A stretch of 64,000 bases of DNA. Origin: CAVVIO01 sp963748095 (GTDB lineage Bacteria; Bacteroidota; Bacteroidia; Bacteroidales; UBA10428). Below, piece after piece: positions 16,798 through 27,897 of the stretch. The stretch is taken from assembly GCA_963748095.1 (NCBI GenBank), contig CAVVIO010000068.1, positions 1-64,000 on the forward strand, given 5' to 3'. A model generated the notes under the pieces. That model saw nothing but the letters and a program-made list of their open reading frames with translations. It made no database searches and was not told the origin of the DNA. Position 1 is the first letter of the stretch. Every line of letters starts with the position of its first letter. A program made the position numbers and the translations under genes.

Positions 16798-19197
16798 ATG
16801 AGAAAAGGAATAGTATTTCTACTGATAGCATTTGCCGTCACCCCTCTCCTGCTTTCACAAAATATTACACTACAATTATCAGGTAATGAGGAAAATGGAT
16901 ATGTTGTTCAGATACTGTTTGGTAATAAAGTAGTTATCGATAACAAGGCTATTGGTGAATTCAATCTGATAATTGAAAATGAGGATCGCAGCATTAACGA
17001 TACTCTTTCTAATTGGAAAGCCAAACATGCTGAAGAAAATGGTGGTGTTATAAAACTTACAGGGCAGTATTATCAAAAGGACTTAATGACCTATATTACC
17101 ATAGAGGTAGATTATTCCATCGTTAATGATCATGTACTGAAAAAGGAAATCAGCCTGGAGCAAAACAACATTCCATTGCTGTTTTACCAACTCGAAACCA
17201 AACTGAGTCCTTATAACGAGCCTGTTTCATATTGGAGTTTTGACCATCTGGATCACCAGGGAGGTTCGATACGGGAAATATATCCTGCTGCAGGTTTCTT
17301 TCTCGAAGATGCTGTTGCTGTAGGTCTTTTAACAGATGCCGGATACAAAAACCAATGGACCCGGAACATTCGAAAACGGCCCACCGATCAGAGAACTTCC
17401 AGCATAGGATTTAAAGCTGTACAAACAATTGCCGATGTAAACCTTTTCCATATTTCAAGCAATGAAGAACGTTTACAAAAAAATAACTATGTGAGCTTAA
17501 CCTTTGGTGAATTATCGGATTATAATGCCGGACAGTCAACACGGTTAAATAATAAATATCTTATTGATGCATTCCAATACAATGGAGGAAAAATAGATGC
17601 AGTTAAAGGAGATGATTTTATAGTTGTACCCGACAAAAAACAGCCCGGGACAAATTCAGGAATTAAAATACCTTTTACCACTACTGATGGTTTTTATACG
17701 ATAAAATTTAAGTACAAATCAGCACAACCCTTCAATTTAAGACTTTTAAAAACCAGTAATAACACAAATGAAGTTATTGGTTTTCATTATAAAACAGGTA
17801 TCCCGGCATCCTCTGATGAATGGCTTGCATTTGAAGAATCAGCTTTGCTTCAGGGATTGGAAGGCAGCAACGCTCAATTATTGATTGAAAGCAAATCGGA
17901 TTTAATAATACATGATTTTGAAATTCTGAAGACTACGCCTAAAAAGTATCCCTATCACCGGATGCCAATCGGCGAAAAACAAACAAAAACCGTTTTTGTA
18001 TTTGTGCAGAAAGCCAAAGATATCCGGGATATACGATTAGCAAGCCAGACAAGACTCTCAGAAGGATTGAATTTTAAAGGTTCGGATGAGGAAAAAGTAT
18101 TGTACGCTGACTTGATGATGCTTACCTGGATAACATCTTCGCAGGACTTCAGCCCGCATAATGTACCTAGCATTAACTATGCCCCCGATATGTATAACAG
18201 GGATTCATTCTGGAGCCTGGTCGCTGTTTACGATAAAGCATTAAATGAATCTGTCTGGAAAAAGTGGGGAGGCACACAAGACAATAATGGCGCTATTGGC
18301 ACTATCATTACACCTTATATGGGAAGTATTGAAAAAAAAGGGAATGAAGCCACCTGCGAATGGATCTGGTGGGGACTGATCAATAAAAGAAGGTTTAACT
18401 CAACGCTGGATACGGTGCGTTTGAAAAAAGCAGTGGATTTCTGTTTTCAGGAATTTGATCCCGACAGGGATGGCATTGTCAGCGCTCATTTTTCTTTAAG
18501 CCAAAACGATGTGGTGTTCTACGAACAAAAAAAATCAACACTGGCAGTTAATCAGGGAGTATATGCCATAACTCTTATGGCTGCAAAAGAACTGGGGTTC
18601 GCGATAGAACAGGACTATATTGACAAGGTAGTTCAGGAATACAGAAATTTTTATGATGAAGAAAAAGGATATATCGTCTCCGACAAGGATTTTCCCTATG
18701 TGATTTCATTTACCGACCTGATGCCTGAATTTGTATCATGGTGGTTGTGGGATAAACCCCTGCTCGACTCCGAAATGGTAATCAATACGCTGAATAAATT
18801 CCCTGTAATAAACGATTGTTCGCCAATTATTTTCCATGCAACAGATACCTTTTTCACGAGAGAAACCAATCCATTTCTTCCCAATATGTCCTGGGCAAAC
18901 GGACAATATTATAACGGCGGTAGCTGGATGCGAAACGAAATTTGCGCCTATGTTGCAGGTAAAAAACACGGTTGGGCGCCAGCTGAGGAACGCATTCGAA
19001 AAAGAATGCAGGCCGAAATCAATCTCAACTACAATGAACCCTTCAGCCATGAAATAATACCGATGGACCTTTCGCAGCCTGACTGTTGGTGGCCTTCGGC
19101 AAGAGTATTCAGCTGGAATGTCTTTACACTTATTGCACTTGAGGTGGCAGATATGAGAGAGAACGGGCTCCAATACAAAAATACTTTCGGTGAATAA
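16798..19197 (+). CDS. Large secreted putative (alpha/alpha)6-barrel glycoside hydrolase, unassigned family
   Basis: A 799-aa exported protein with signal peptide MRKGIVFLLIAFAVTPLLLSQ. The first about 420 residues look like beta-sandwich domains (alternating short strands, a DGFYTIKFKYKSAQPF segment like a carbohydrate-binding module). Residues about 440-790 are helical with repeated aromatic/acidic motifs characteristic of inverting (alpha/alpha)6 glycosidases: the MYNRDSFWSLVAVYDKAL block, EWIWWGLINKRRF, FDPDRDGIVSAH, NQGVYAITLMAAKELG, and a late NGQYYNGGSWMRNEICAY block followed by QPDCWWPSARVFSWN. The acidic residues in RDSFW, CEW and MRNE are candidate catalytic groups by analogy with GH37/63-like enzymes. 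I could not match it to a named GH family. It is 94 bp past the terminator-ended gene. Confidence 0.6.
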   Translation: MRKGIVFLLIAFAVTPLLLSQNITLQLSGNEENGYVVQILFGNKVVIDNKAIGEFNLIIENEDRSINDTLSNWKAKHAEENGGVIKLTGQYYQKDLMTYITIEVDYSIVNDHVLKKEISLEQNNIPLLFYQLETKLSPYNEPVSYWSFDHLDHQGGSIREIYPAAGFFLEDAVAVGLLTDAGYKNQWTRNIRKRPTDQRTSSIGFKAVQTIADVNLFHISSNEERLQKNNYVSLTFGELSDYNAGQSTRLNNKYLIDAFQYNGGKIDAVKGDDFIVVPDKKQPGTNSGIKIPFTTTDGFYTIKFKYKSAQPFNLRLLKTSNNTNEVIGFHYKTGIPASSDEWLAFEESALLQGLEGSNAQLLIESKSDLIIHDFEILKTTPKKYPYHRMPIGEKQTKTVFVFVQKAKDIRDIRLASQTRLSEGLNFKGSDEEKVLYADLMMLTWITSSQDFSPHNVPSINYAPDMYNRDSFWSLVAVYDKALNESVWKKWGGTQDNNGAIGTIITPYMGSIEKKGNEATCEWIWWGLINKRRFNSTLDTVRLKKAVDFCFQEFDPDRDGIVSAHFSLSQNDVVFYEQKKSTLAVNQGVYAITLMAAKELGFAIEQDYIDKVVQEYRNFYDEEKGYIVSDKDFPYVISFTDLMPEFVSWWLWDKPLLDSEMVINTLNKFPVINDCSPIIFHATDTFFTRETNPFLPNMSWANGQYYNGGSWMRNEICAYVAGKKHGWAPAEERIRKRMQAEINLNYNEPFSHEIIPMDLSQPDCWWPSARVFSWNVFTLIALEVADMRENGLQYKNTFGE

Positions 19198-19292
19198 ACA
19201 AGTTAAGTTCCATAAATTTACCCAACAAAGGCTCAACAAAATTATTTATTCGGGTCAATTTCCGGAATGTACTTAAACCAAAGAAAATTAAG

Positions 19293-20408
19293 ATGGCAAA
19301 CAAACTAAAACAATTCGAAATATTAGGTGAAAAATATGAAATAAGTCTTAATCAACCGGTATGTCGGTTTAGGAGTAACCCTATTTTGAGCAGTCATGAG
19401 GTAAATGCCGTTTGGCAGGAACCACACTTACAAGTTGTAACAGTGCACAATGCAGGCGTCACTGAGTATAAGGATCAAACAATTATGCTTTTCCGCTCGC
19501 ACCTGCGAAATGGAGTTTCTGTAATAGGAAAAGCAACGAGTAAAAATGGGCTTACTGATTGGAAAATAGATAACAAACCTTTCCTTCAACCCTGCGATAG
19601 CAATGACAACTTTGGTACGAATGTAAACAGTAAAAAAATTATTGAAAACGAAAGCGGAGGCGTTGAAGATGCCAGAATAACAAATATTAATGGCACGTAT
19701 TACATCATATACAGCGCGTATCATAATACCATAAAAGACAGGGTGAGAGTATCGCTTGCTATTACAAAAGATTTTAAATCGGTTACAAGATATGGTCCTG
19801 TTTTAAATGTTGACATGAGGAATGTGGTACTATTTCCCGAAGAAATAAATAATAAATATGTAGCCCTTTTTCGCCCGAACGATAATACCATAGAACAAAC
19901 CGGCGGTCTGTATTCCGAAATAAAAATAGGATATACCGGTAAAATAGCTGAAAACAATTGGCGGATTAACAATGAGCCTATTATGAAACAAAGTGGCGGC
20001 CCCAGCGCATTTTCTGCTAAAATTGGTCCGGGAGCGCCTCCAATAAAGACAAAACACGGTTGGATAAGTATTTTTCATGGGGTTAGGAATACAATGGATG
20101 GAAATCCCTATGTGCTGGGTGTTGCATTACACGATTTGAACAATCCTGAAATTGTAAGGGTGTCAAATATCCCCATACTTTTCCCATCGAAAGATGATTG
20201 CAAAGTAGATAATACCGATTACATACACGTACCAAATGTAGTGTTCACATGTGGCGCTATACGAAAGTCAGATGGTACAATATTTATTTATTATGGTGGA
20301 AACGACACTGTAATGAATGTTGGCTTTTGTCATGAAGATATTCTGATTGAATTATGTATGAAATATCCACAAGATTCAAAAACAGGACAGGCTGAGTATA
20401 AAATATAA
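19293..20408 (+). CDS. Second GH130-family protein
   Basis: A 371-aa GH130-like five-bladed propeller without a signal peptide. Recognisable elements are the QEPHLQVV...HNAG entry segment, the catalytic-acid motif GGVEDARI (Asp126), LFRPND, the SAKIGPGAPPIKTKHGW block and IFHG, then IFIYYGG near the end. It differs strongly from the GH130 at 6605-7648, so the two probably act on different linkages or one is a hydrolase and the other a phosphorylase. It lies 95 bp after the 799-aa putative hydrolase and 12 bp before the 1040-aa paralogous protein, suggesting joint transcription with the latter. Confidence 0.85.
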   Translation: MANKLKQFEILGEKYEISLNQPVCRFRSNPILSSHEVNAVWQEPHLQVVTVHNAGVTEYKDQTIMLFRSHLRNGVSVIGKATSKNGLTDWKIDNKPFLQPCDSNDNFGTNVNSKKIIENESGGVEDARITNINGTYYIIYSAYHNTIKDRVRVSLAITKDFKSVTRYGPVLNVDMRNVVLFPEEINNKYVALFRPNDNTIEQTGGLYSEIKIGYTGKIAENNWRINNEPIMKQSGGPSAFSAKIGPGAPPIKTKHGWISIFHGVRNTMDGNPYVLGVALHDLNNPEIVRVSNIPILFPSKDDCKVDNTDYIHVPNVVFTCGAIRKSDGTIFIYYGGNDTVMNVGFCHEDILIELCMKYPQDSKTGQAEYKI

Positions 20409-20420
20409 ATTAGTTTTAAC

Positions 20421-23400
20421 ATGACTAAAACACTTGGATTGACAATAGTAGCACTAATGTTGGCAAAACTTATAGATGCACAACAAATAGCTATACCACG
20501 TATTGATTTAATGCCTGATTTACCCCAACCCTATCTCATGCGCGACTGGAAGCAGGTTGCCCGGGGTTACGATTCACTGGTATTTAATGAAAACTTAACC
20601 GGTCAGTATTTACCTGTAGTGTTTTTTCGTGAAACAAATGTGAATTATCCGGATCAGACAAGTTTTGGTTTGCATACGGCCATTGGAACCGTCAATCCGG
20701 ATGCCGGCGAATGTATAAATGTTATTCCTGCTGTGGTAGGCGCTTCACTGGTTGGAATCGATAAATCCGCGCAGTTTGGGCAGAACTGGGCCCTGATGTG
20801 CGAAGAATATTTTAATAAACGGCCCGAAGAAAATATTTATCTGAATCACCCGGAAACCACTTCGGGAGATGATTGGTGGTACGAAACCATGCCTAATGTA
20901 TTTTTTCTTCAACTTAACTACCTCTATCCGCATATGGGCGATTTTGATTATCAGGTTAAAACGCTGGCCAATCAGATGTTGGCAGCAACAATACACATGG
21001 GTGGAAGTACAACCCCGTGGGAGGCGCCCTACATGAATTATCGTGCATGGTCTATGTCAACAATGACTCCTTTAGATGCGGGTGTAAAAGAACCTGAAGC
21101 TGCAGGCGCAATTGCATGGATACTCTACAATGCATATAACCTTACCGGAGACAGGAAATACCTGACTGGTGCAGAATGGAGTCTCGAGTATTTAAATGCA
21201 TACACAGGGGATCCTTCCTATGAATTACAACTACCCTATGGAGTATATGCTGCAGCACGATTAAATGCCGAGATAGGTACCGTCTACGATATTGAAAAAA
21301 TGGTAAACTGGTGTTTTGATCGTGGTGAACTTCGCGGATGGGGTGCAATTGTGGGTAAATGGGGTGATTATGACTGCTCCGGACTAATTGGTGAAGCGAA
21401 CGATGAAGGGAATGACTATGCCTTTGCCATGAATGGTTTCGAACAGGCAGGGGCCCTGGTTCCAATGGTTCGTTATGATGACCGCTTTGCTACGGCAATA
21501 GCCAAATGGGTACTGAATCTGGCAAATGCCTCCCGCCTGTTCTATTCGAATTATTTGCCTGACGATATGCAGGACAACGAAGATTGGGCACATAACTACG
21601 ATCCCGGTTCCTATATCGGTTATGAATCGATGAAAGAATTAAAGAATGGTAAAAGCCCTTATGCTACAGGCGATGCAATGGATGGCGGATGGGCTGCAAC
21701 GAACCTTATGTTATACAGCTCTTCGCATGCAGGAATCCTTGGCGGTATTATCGACACGACAAATATAGAAGGTATATTACGGCTCGACTTGCTGAAAACC
21801 GATTATTACAGGAATAATGCCTATCCGACTTATCTGTATTACAATCCTTACGATATTAGCAAATCTGTTTCCGTTAAACTTCCGTCCGGTTCTTATGATC
21901 TGTACGATGCAATTTCCAATGCAACCATTAAATCCGGTGTTTCAGGAAACACAACTATTGCGATACCGGCAAAACAATCTGTTATGATTGTCCGCATTCC
22001 GGCAGGTACATCCCTAACAACACAAGGTAAAAAGACGTATGCCGGTACTATTCCAATCGATTATAATAATGGGAATACAGTATCGGATTATCCTCCCAGA
22101 GTTAAGGCCCTGGCTGCGGAAGATACTGTAATTCAGGTAAACACTTCCATCCTGGTTTATTGTACGGCTTTCGATCCTGAACAGGAAATACTTAATTATG
22201 AATGGACTGTTGAAGGGACCACCATTGATAGTTCCGATATTTTTCAATTTGCCCCGGCAGCAACAGGAATTTATACTATAAAATGCAAAGTTACCGATCC
22301 TGGTAACCAATGGGATACACTTTCTACAACTATTGCAGTCGTGGAAAAAGTAATGTACCCTCCCGAAATAGTAGAAATTGAAGCTAATCCAAGGAAAGTA
22401 CATCTTTCAGGTAGCATCGCGCTGAATTGTGTTGCGACGGACAAAAACAATGATACGCTTCATTTCGAATGGACATCTTCTTCCGGTAGTATTGTAGCCG
22501 ACAGTAATACGGCAATTTTTACAGCCCCCGGTACCAAAACCAATAGCTTTATAATCTGCAAAGTAACCGACACAGACGGAATGACGGCTACGGATAGTAT
22601 CGAAGTAATGGTACGCGATCTTTCCGTTACACCAACCGGCAGCCTTATCGCCCATTATCCTATGAACGGGAATGCAATGGATGCAGGTGGGAATGCTCTT
22701 GATGGTACTGCAAGCGGAGTAACATGGGTACAGGATAAAAATGGCGCAACTGTCAGCGCGGCCCATTTTAACGGAACCGATGGTAATATTCAGGTTACAA
22801 ACAATGAGTTGTTGAATTTTCAGGATGCTATATCCATAGCCTGCTGGATAAATGTTGATGCGTTTACGGGTAGTGAACAGTATCCTGTATCGCATGGTAA
22901 CTGGGAAAACCGATACAAAATATCCATATCCGATAATAAAATTCGCTTTACCCTGAAAACTTCCACTCAGGTAAAAGACCTTGATTCAGAAATAAGCCCT
23001 GTGCCCGGACAATGGTACTACCTGGCAACTGTATACGATGGCGGTGATATGGAAATATGGATAGATGGTAAACTCGATGCATTTACTTCCAGTAGCGGAC
23101 TTATAAGCAAAACCTCGTACGGCCTGGTATTCGGGCAACACCTTCCCGGTGTAAACGGAAATAACTTCAAGGGGTCTCTCGATGCGGTTAGTATTTTCGA
23201 CTATGCACTTTCTGAAGAACAGATCCTTGATAATATGGAAAACAGTATTAATATAACAGCTTTGCCTGCAGTTGTTATGCATGAAAAAAAAATGAAAATA
23301 TATCCGAATCCGGTATCGGGAAATGTGTTAAACGTTATCTGTCATAGTTCATATCCTGAAGATATTACAGTTGCGCTCTATGATTTATCCGGACGGCAAA

Positions 23401-23543
23401 TTACATCAAAAATGAAATATTCTTTATTAACTGGAGAATCGGAATTTACAATACCTGTCGCGAATATTAATAATGGAATATACCTGCTTTCGATTACTCA
23501 TTCAGATAAAACAGAAAAAGTACTATTCATTATAGCAAGATAA
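20421..23543 (+). CDS. Multidomain T9SS-exported protein: unassigned catalytic-like domain + Ig-like + LamG + sorting domain
   Basis: A 1040-aa secreted protein. After a signal peptide (LMLAKLIDAQ) residues about 25-540 are homologous to the whole lipoprotein encoded at 8958-10670, sharing VGIDKSAQFG, DDWWYE, ARLNAEIGT, WGDYDCSG and AYPTYLYYNPYD. Residues about 555-735 hold two Ig/PKD-like modules (each with NYEWTVEG/HFEWTSSSG and IIC/IKCKVTD strands). Residues about 745-930 are a LamG-like lectin fold (LIAHYPMNGNAMD...ISIACWINVD...GSLDAVSIFDYALSEEQI). The last about 85 residues are a type A T9SS sorting domain (KIYPNPVSGN...YDLSGRQI...NNGIYLLSI). The protein is thus exported through T9SS and probably cell-surface attached, as a glycan-targeted version of its lipoprotein paralogue. 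Confidence 0.82.
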   Translation: MTKTLGLTIVALMLAKLIDAQQIAIPRIDLMPDLPQPYLMRDWKQVARGYDSLVFNENLTGQYLPVVFFRETNVNYPDQTSFGLHTAIGTVNPDAGECINVIPAVVGASLVGIDKSAQFGQNWALMCEEYFNKRPEENIYLNHPETTSGDDWWYETMPNVFFLQLNYLYPHMGDFDYQVKTLANQMLAATIHMGGSTTPWEAPYMNYRAWSMSTMTPLDAGVKEPEAAGAIAWILYNAYNLTGDRKYLTGAEWSLEYLNAYTGDPSYELQLPYGVYAAARLNAEIGTVYDIEKMVNWCFDRGELRGWGAIVGKWGDYDCSGLIGEANDEGNDYAFAMNGFEQAGALVPMVRYDDRFATAIAKWVLNLANASRLFYSNYLPDDMQDNEDWAHNYDPGSYIGYESMKELKNGKSPYATGDAMDGGWAATNLMLYSSSHAGILGGIIDTTNIEGILRLDLLKTDYYRNNAYPTYLYYNPYDISKSVSVKLPSGSYDLYDAISNATIKSGVSGNTTIAIPAKQSVMIVRIPAGTSLTTQGKKTYAGTIPIDYNNGNTVSDYPPRVKALAAEDTVIQVNTSILVYCTAFDPEQEILNYEWTVEGTTIDSSDIFQFAPAATGIYTIKCKVTDPGNQWDTLSTTIAVVEKVMYPPEIVEIEANPRKVHLSGSIALNCVATDKNNDTLHFEWTSSSGSIVADSNTAIFTAPGTKTNSFIICKVTDTDGMTATDSIEVMVRDLSVTPTGSLIAHYPMNGNAMDAGGNALDGTASGVTWVQDKNGATVSAAHFNGTDGNIQVTNNELLNFQDAISIACWINVDAFTGSEQYPVSHGNWENRYKISISDNKIRFTLKTSTQVKDLDSEISPVPGQWYYLATVYDGGDMEIWIDGKLDAFTSSSGLISKTSYGLVFGQHLPGVNGNNFKGSLDAVSIFDYALSEEQILDNMENSINITALPAVVMHEKKMKIYPNPVSGNVLNVICHSSYPEDITVALYDLSGRQITSKMKYSLLTGESEFTIPVANINNGIYLLSITHSDKTEKVLFIIAR

Positions 23544-23674
23544 GTCGAAGCGACGATCACAGAAGTGTGCTCCACCGGGTTTCCGGATAGCTGATGGTGT
23601 TTTAGTTCAACTAGATGTCTTCGTATCGAAAGTCCGGGTGAATGCATTTTCGTGATTTTTAAAAATTTTGGAAA

Positions 23675-23735
23675 TTAATTCAGCGACCTGTATTCGTTAG
23701 GTGTAAGTCCGGTACTCTTTTTAAACATCCTGCTG
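23675..23735 (-). pseudogene. AraC-family regulator, C-terminal remnant
   Basis: On the minus strand the residues SRMFKKSTGLTPNEYRSLN followed by a stop match the last helix of AraC-type DNA-binding domains. Upstream codons lose any resemblance, and no HTH is left. It is a truncated remnant next to other eroded genes, divergent from the aldo/keto reductase pseudogene, the usual place for its regulator. Confidence 0.7.
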
Positions 23736-23780
23736 ATCAGTAATAATGATAGAACTTTCAGTAATTCATTTAACAAATGA

Positions 23781-25412
<1,632 letters not shown>

Positions 25413-25415
25413 CAG

Positions 25416-25493
25416 ATGAAAAAAGTACTAATTCTCGGTGCAGACGGAGGGCTAGCCCGGTATGTTATTGAGGTACTGCAAAAGACAAGATGA
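25416..25493 (+). pseudogene. NAD(P)-binding Rossmann protein, N-terminal stub
   Basis: The reading frame starts 3 bp after the AKR stop with MKKVLILGADGGLARYVIE, a Rossmann first strand and glycine loop as found in NmrA/SDR-a proteins, but stops after 25 residues. The downstream sequence shows no continuation in any frame. It is best read as the left end of a deleted NAD(P)H-dependent oxidoreductase gene. Confidence 0.6.
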
Positions 25494-25668
25494 TATCCAT
25501 CTCACGCACTACCTGAGAAACAAAAACAGGCTGCAAATCAATACCATTGAAAGCCGATATCATCTTCAAGTATATAGGGTTTTGAATCAACCTGAACATG
25601 CAATCCTCTCCATAAAGCTGTTCGTACTGCTGTGTTGTCCGGTTCCGGTATCTTTGCTTTGTTCCACA

Positions 25669-26250
25669 TTACCTGTCATTTAATCCCTTCCCGTTGAGTA
25701 TCTGTGGCATATACTTTTCCACCCTCGACTCCCGTGTTTTGGATTGTTTGGGTTGCGAAAAATAAAAGATATATGCCCGTTGCCGTCCGGGCGTCAACGC
25801 CTCGAAAGCAGTTTTCAAAGCTGGAATCTCATCTAATTTCTTTTGAAATTCTTCAGGAATTATGAATTCCGCGGTCTTTTTAAGCTCCACTTTCAATCCG
25901 GCTTTTTCCACTTCAATGGCTTCAAAAATATAAGCTTTCAGGATGGCTTCCTTCTCAGCTATTTCCCGCACACCGGTAAACCGGATCTGGCGCGCTGCCT
26001 GCACATTCTCTGTTTGTTGAATCAGAATTCCTTCAGGATCCTTTAACAACGCACCTTTAAAAAACAGATACGCACAGTATTCTTTAAATCCATGAATTAA
26101 AACAATGTTACTGTTCTTCAACGTGTAACAGGGCTGCCCCCATTTCAATTCTTCGGTCAGTCCGCAATCTAATGCGATCGCTCTTAATTTCTCAAATTCT
26201 TCCTGCCATTTGCCGGCTTTATTGAAGAAAAAGTCAACTTTAGGATTCAT
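25669..26250 (-). CDS. YdeI/OmdA-type DUF1801 protein
   Basis: A 193-aa cytoplasmic protein with the two-part YdeI layout: an N-terminal DUF1801-like domain (MNPKVDFFF...LKWGQPCYTL...VLIHGFKEYCAYLFFKGALL, residues about 1-110) and a C-terminal OmdA-like helical part (FIIPEEFQKKLDEIPALKTAFEALTPGRQRAYIFYFSQPKQSKTRESR). Family members have been linked to resistance against cationic peptides and envelope stress, but their biochemical role is not settled. It is followed by a short intergenic gap and is read away from the eroded AKR cluster. Confidence 0.85.
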   Translation of the reverse strand: MNPKVDFFFNKAGKWQEEFEKLRAIALDCGLTEELKWGQPCYTLKNSNIVLIHGFKEYCAYLFFKGALLKDPEGILIQQTENVQAARQIRFTGVREIAEKEAILKAYIFEAIEVEKAGLKVELKKTAEFIIPEEFQKKLDEIPALKTAFEALTPGRQRAYIFYFSQPKQSKTRESRVEKYMPQILNGKGLNDR

Positions 26251-26372
26251 TCTGTTCTTTTATTGATAAGTATCTGATTATTTATATCCTGGCTATCTAA
26301 ACAAAGATATTTCATCAAAGTTTCAAAAACCACTTTTCAAATTCAATTAACCTTTGGGATGTATCATTGAAA

Positions 26373-26741
26373 TTATTTAACAGGCCTTAGCTTAAGCCTG
26401 CCCCAGGCAATAAATCCGCTAAAGGCAGCCACTACAAGCCAGTAAATTACATGATTGTAATCCGGATTAACTGAAAAAATATTCAACCCGCAATAAAGCA
26501 GCATTTCCGCAACTATATAGATAGCGGCTGCAGGTGCCAGAACGCCCAGGCGTTTGCTAACTACCGGAATTATCAGGCCCAGGCTGCAAAGCAGCTCAAC
26601 AACGCCCATTGCCAGCCATACACCGTGAGGGATCGCTTCCAGGGAAGGCACGGTCTGTGCCGGATTAGAAAACTTCCATATTGCGCCTACAGCGGTGTGC
26701 AGGGCGAGAAGAATCTGAAGAACCCATAATAAAATGTTCAT
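26373..26741 (-). CDS. DoxX-like small membrane protein
   Basis: A 122-aa inner-membrane protein with four hydrophobic helices and DoxX-family features: an early FS..A...ALHTAVGAIWKF segment, LAMGVVELLCSLGLIIP in helix two, and a short basic tail (WGRLKLRPVK). Family members are associated with redox or thiosulfate metabolism in other organisms, but most DoxX-like proteins in Bacteroidota have no known role. It has the same orientation as the YdeI-like gene 122 bp downstream. Confidence 0.8.
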   Translation of the reverse strand: MNILLWVLQILLALHTAVGAIWKFSNPAQTVPSLEAIPHGVWLAMGVVELLCSLGLIIPVVSKRLGVLAPAAAIYIVAEMLLYCGLNIFSVNPDYNHVIYWLVVAAFSGFIAWGRLKLRPVK

Positions 26742-27078
26742 GACTTACCTCCTTAATTGTTTTGATTTAACATTTGTTTTTAATAAAGTGAGTTATAAAG
26801 TATAATATATTCATCTATAAATGTTGTTACAGAAAACCTCCTCATAACAGTCATTTTAAACGCTGGTAAAAAAACCGTCCAAAAAATCTTTGCGAACCTT
26901 TGCGGTTCCGACATTTTGTCGGCACTTTGCGGTTCTTTGCGTAATAAAATTAAAAATGGTTGTTACGCAGAGCTACGCAAAGAGACCGCAGAGATGCGCA
27001 AAGTCATTGTAAGTGAAAACCCTCTACTCACCTTCATTGCCGAGCGATAGCGAAACAATCCCCTCCTTTTGAATGACA
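26742..27078. other. Intergenic region with repeat elements
   Basis: 337 bp without a gene. Between about 26895 and 27002 short repeats of the type ctttgcg/acgcaaag face each other (ctttgcggttctttgcgtaa against ttacgcagagctacgcaaag), a dispersed intergenic repeat style common in Bacteroidota. Nested in the left arm is a perfect hairpin CCGACA-TTT-TGTCGG at 26908-26922, which looks like a second palindrome inserted into the first. Confidence 0.55.
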
Positions 27079-27567
27079 TTATGCAAGTTTACTAACAATA
27101 GCCTGCAACCGGTTATGCGCCATATTAATCCCCTGCGCAAAGGGCAGTTTAAGATTCCGGTCCCTGTTTTCTGCCGATTCATAAATGGTATGGACAGTAA
27201 GCTTGCAGGTATCATCGGTAAGTCTTTCAAAATCCAGCAACTCAAGCTGAACGCCAAAATTGCCGCCATGCCTACCGTCAGGCAGGCTCTCCATTTCAAA
27301 TGTCCGGGTGATTTTCCTATCCGGACTGAACTCATGGATTGCACCGTTGGCCCGGAATACCACGTTTCCCTGCGGGTCCTTTGTCTCAAACTGGTAACTT
27401 CCGTGCTTCTTGCTTTCCATTTTCAGCACTTTCGTTCCCATCCACTGCTCCACGAGGTCAGCCTCGGTATACGCCCGGAATAGCAATTCCACCGGCAGAT
27501 CAAATTCCCTGGTTATCAGCAGATCCTGCCTGCCCTCCCCGGCATGCACTTTTGTTTTTGATTCCAT
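27079..27567 (-). CDS. SRPBCC/AHSA1-type START-like protein
   Basis: A 162-aa protein of the SRPBCC helix-grip fold, AHSA1 (Aha1 C-terminal-like) group: TREFDLPVELLFRAYTEADLVEQWMGT at the start, central strands SYQFETKDPQG and FEMESLPDG, and a C-terminal long helix (FAQGINMAHNRLQAIVSKL). It begins 6 bp after the ArsR-type regulator stop. This ArsR-AHSA1 gene pair is widespread; the regulator probably controls the SRPBCC gene, but the ligand is unknown. Confidence 0.88.
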   Translation of the reverse strand: MESKTKVHAGEGRQDLLITREFDLPVELLFRAYTEADLVEQWMGTKVLKMESKKHGSYQFETKDPQGNVVFRANGAIHEFSPDRKITRTFEMESLPDGRHGGNFGVQLELLDFERLTDDTCKLTVHTIYESAENRDRNLKLPFAQGINMAHNRLQAIVSKLA

Positions 27568-27573
27568 TATACA

Positions 27574-27897
27574 CTATTTTTTTGATTGATATTTTTTCAT
27601 AACACTTTCCAGTTTATTAAACCGCTCGTCCCACATGTTGCGGAACGGCTCGATAAAGTCAGCTATCTCTTTCATCTTTACCGGATTTAAATGATAGTAT
27701 ATTTCCCTTCCGTTTTGCTCTTGCTTCAGCAGTTCACATTCGGTAAGTATCTGCAGGTGTTTCGAAACAGTCGGCCGGGCCGTATCGAAGTTGGAAGCTA
27801 TGGTACCTGCTGTCATCGATTGTGCGGTAAGCAGCAGCAGTATGGCCCTTCTTGTGGGGTCGGCTATGGCCTGGAATACGTCGCGTCTTAAATTCAT
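27574..27897 (-). CDS. ArsR-family winged-helix transcriptional regulator
   Basis: A 107-aa dimeric repressor type protein. It has the ArsR N-terminus [17 protein letters not shown], a recognition helix [18 protein letters not shown], and a wing segment [12 protein letters not shown]. No paired cysteines of the metal-sensing ELCVCDL type are present, so it is not an obvious arsenic or metal sensor; it belongs to the group partnered with SRPBCC proteins. It leads a two-gene operon with the gene ending at 27079. Confidence 0.92.
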   Translation of the reverse strand: MNLRRDVFQAIADPTRRAILLLLTAQSMTAGTIASNFDTARPTVSKHLQILTECELLKQEQNGREIYYHLNPVKMKEIADFIEPFRNMWDERFNKLESVMKKYQSKK

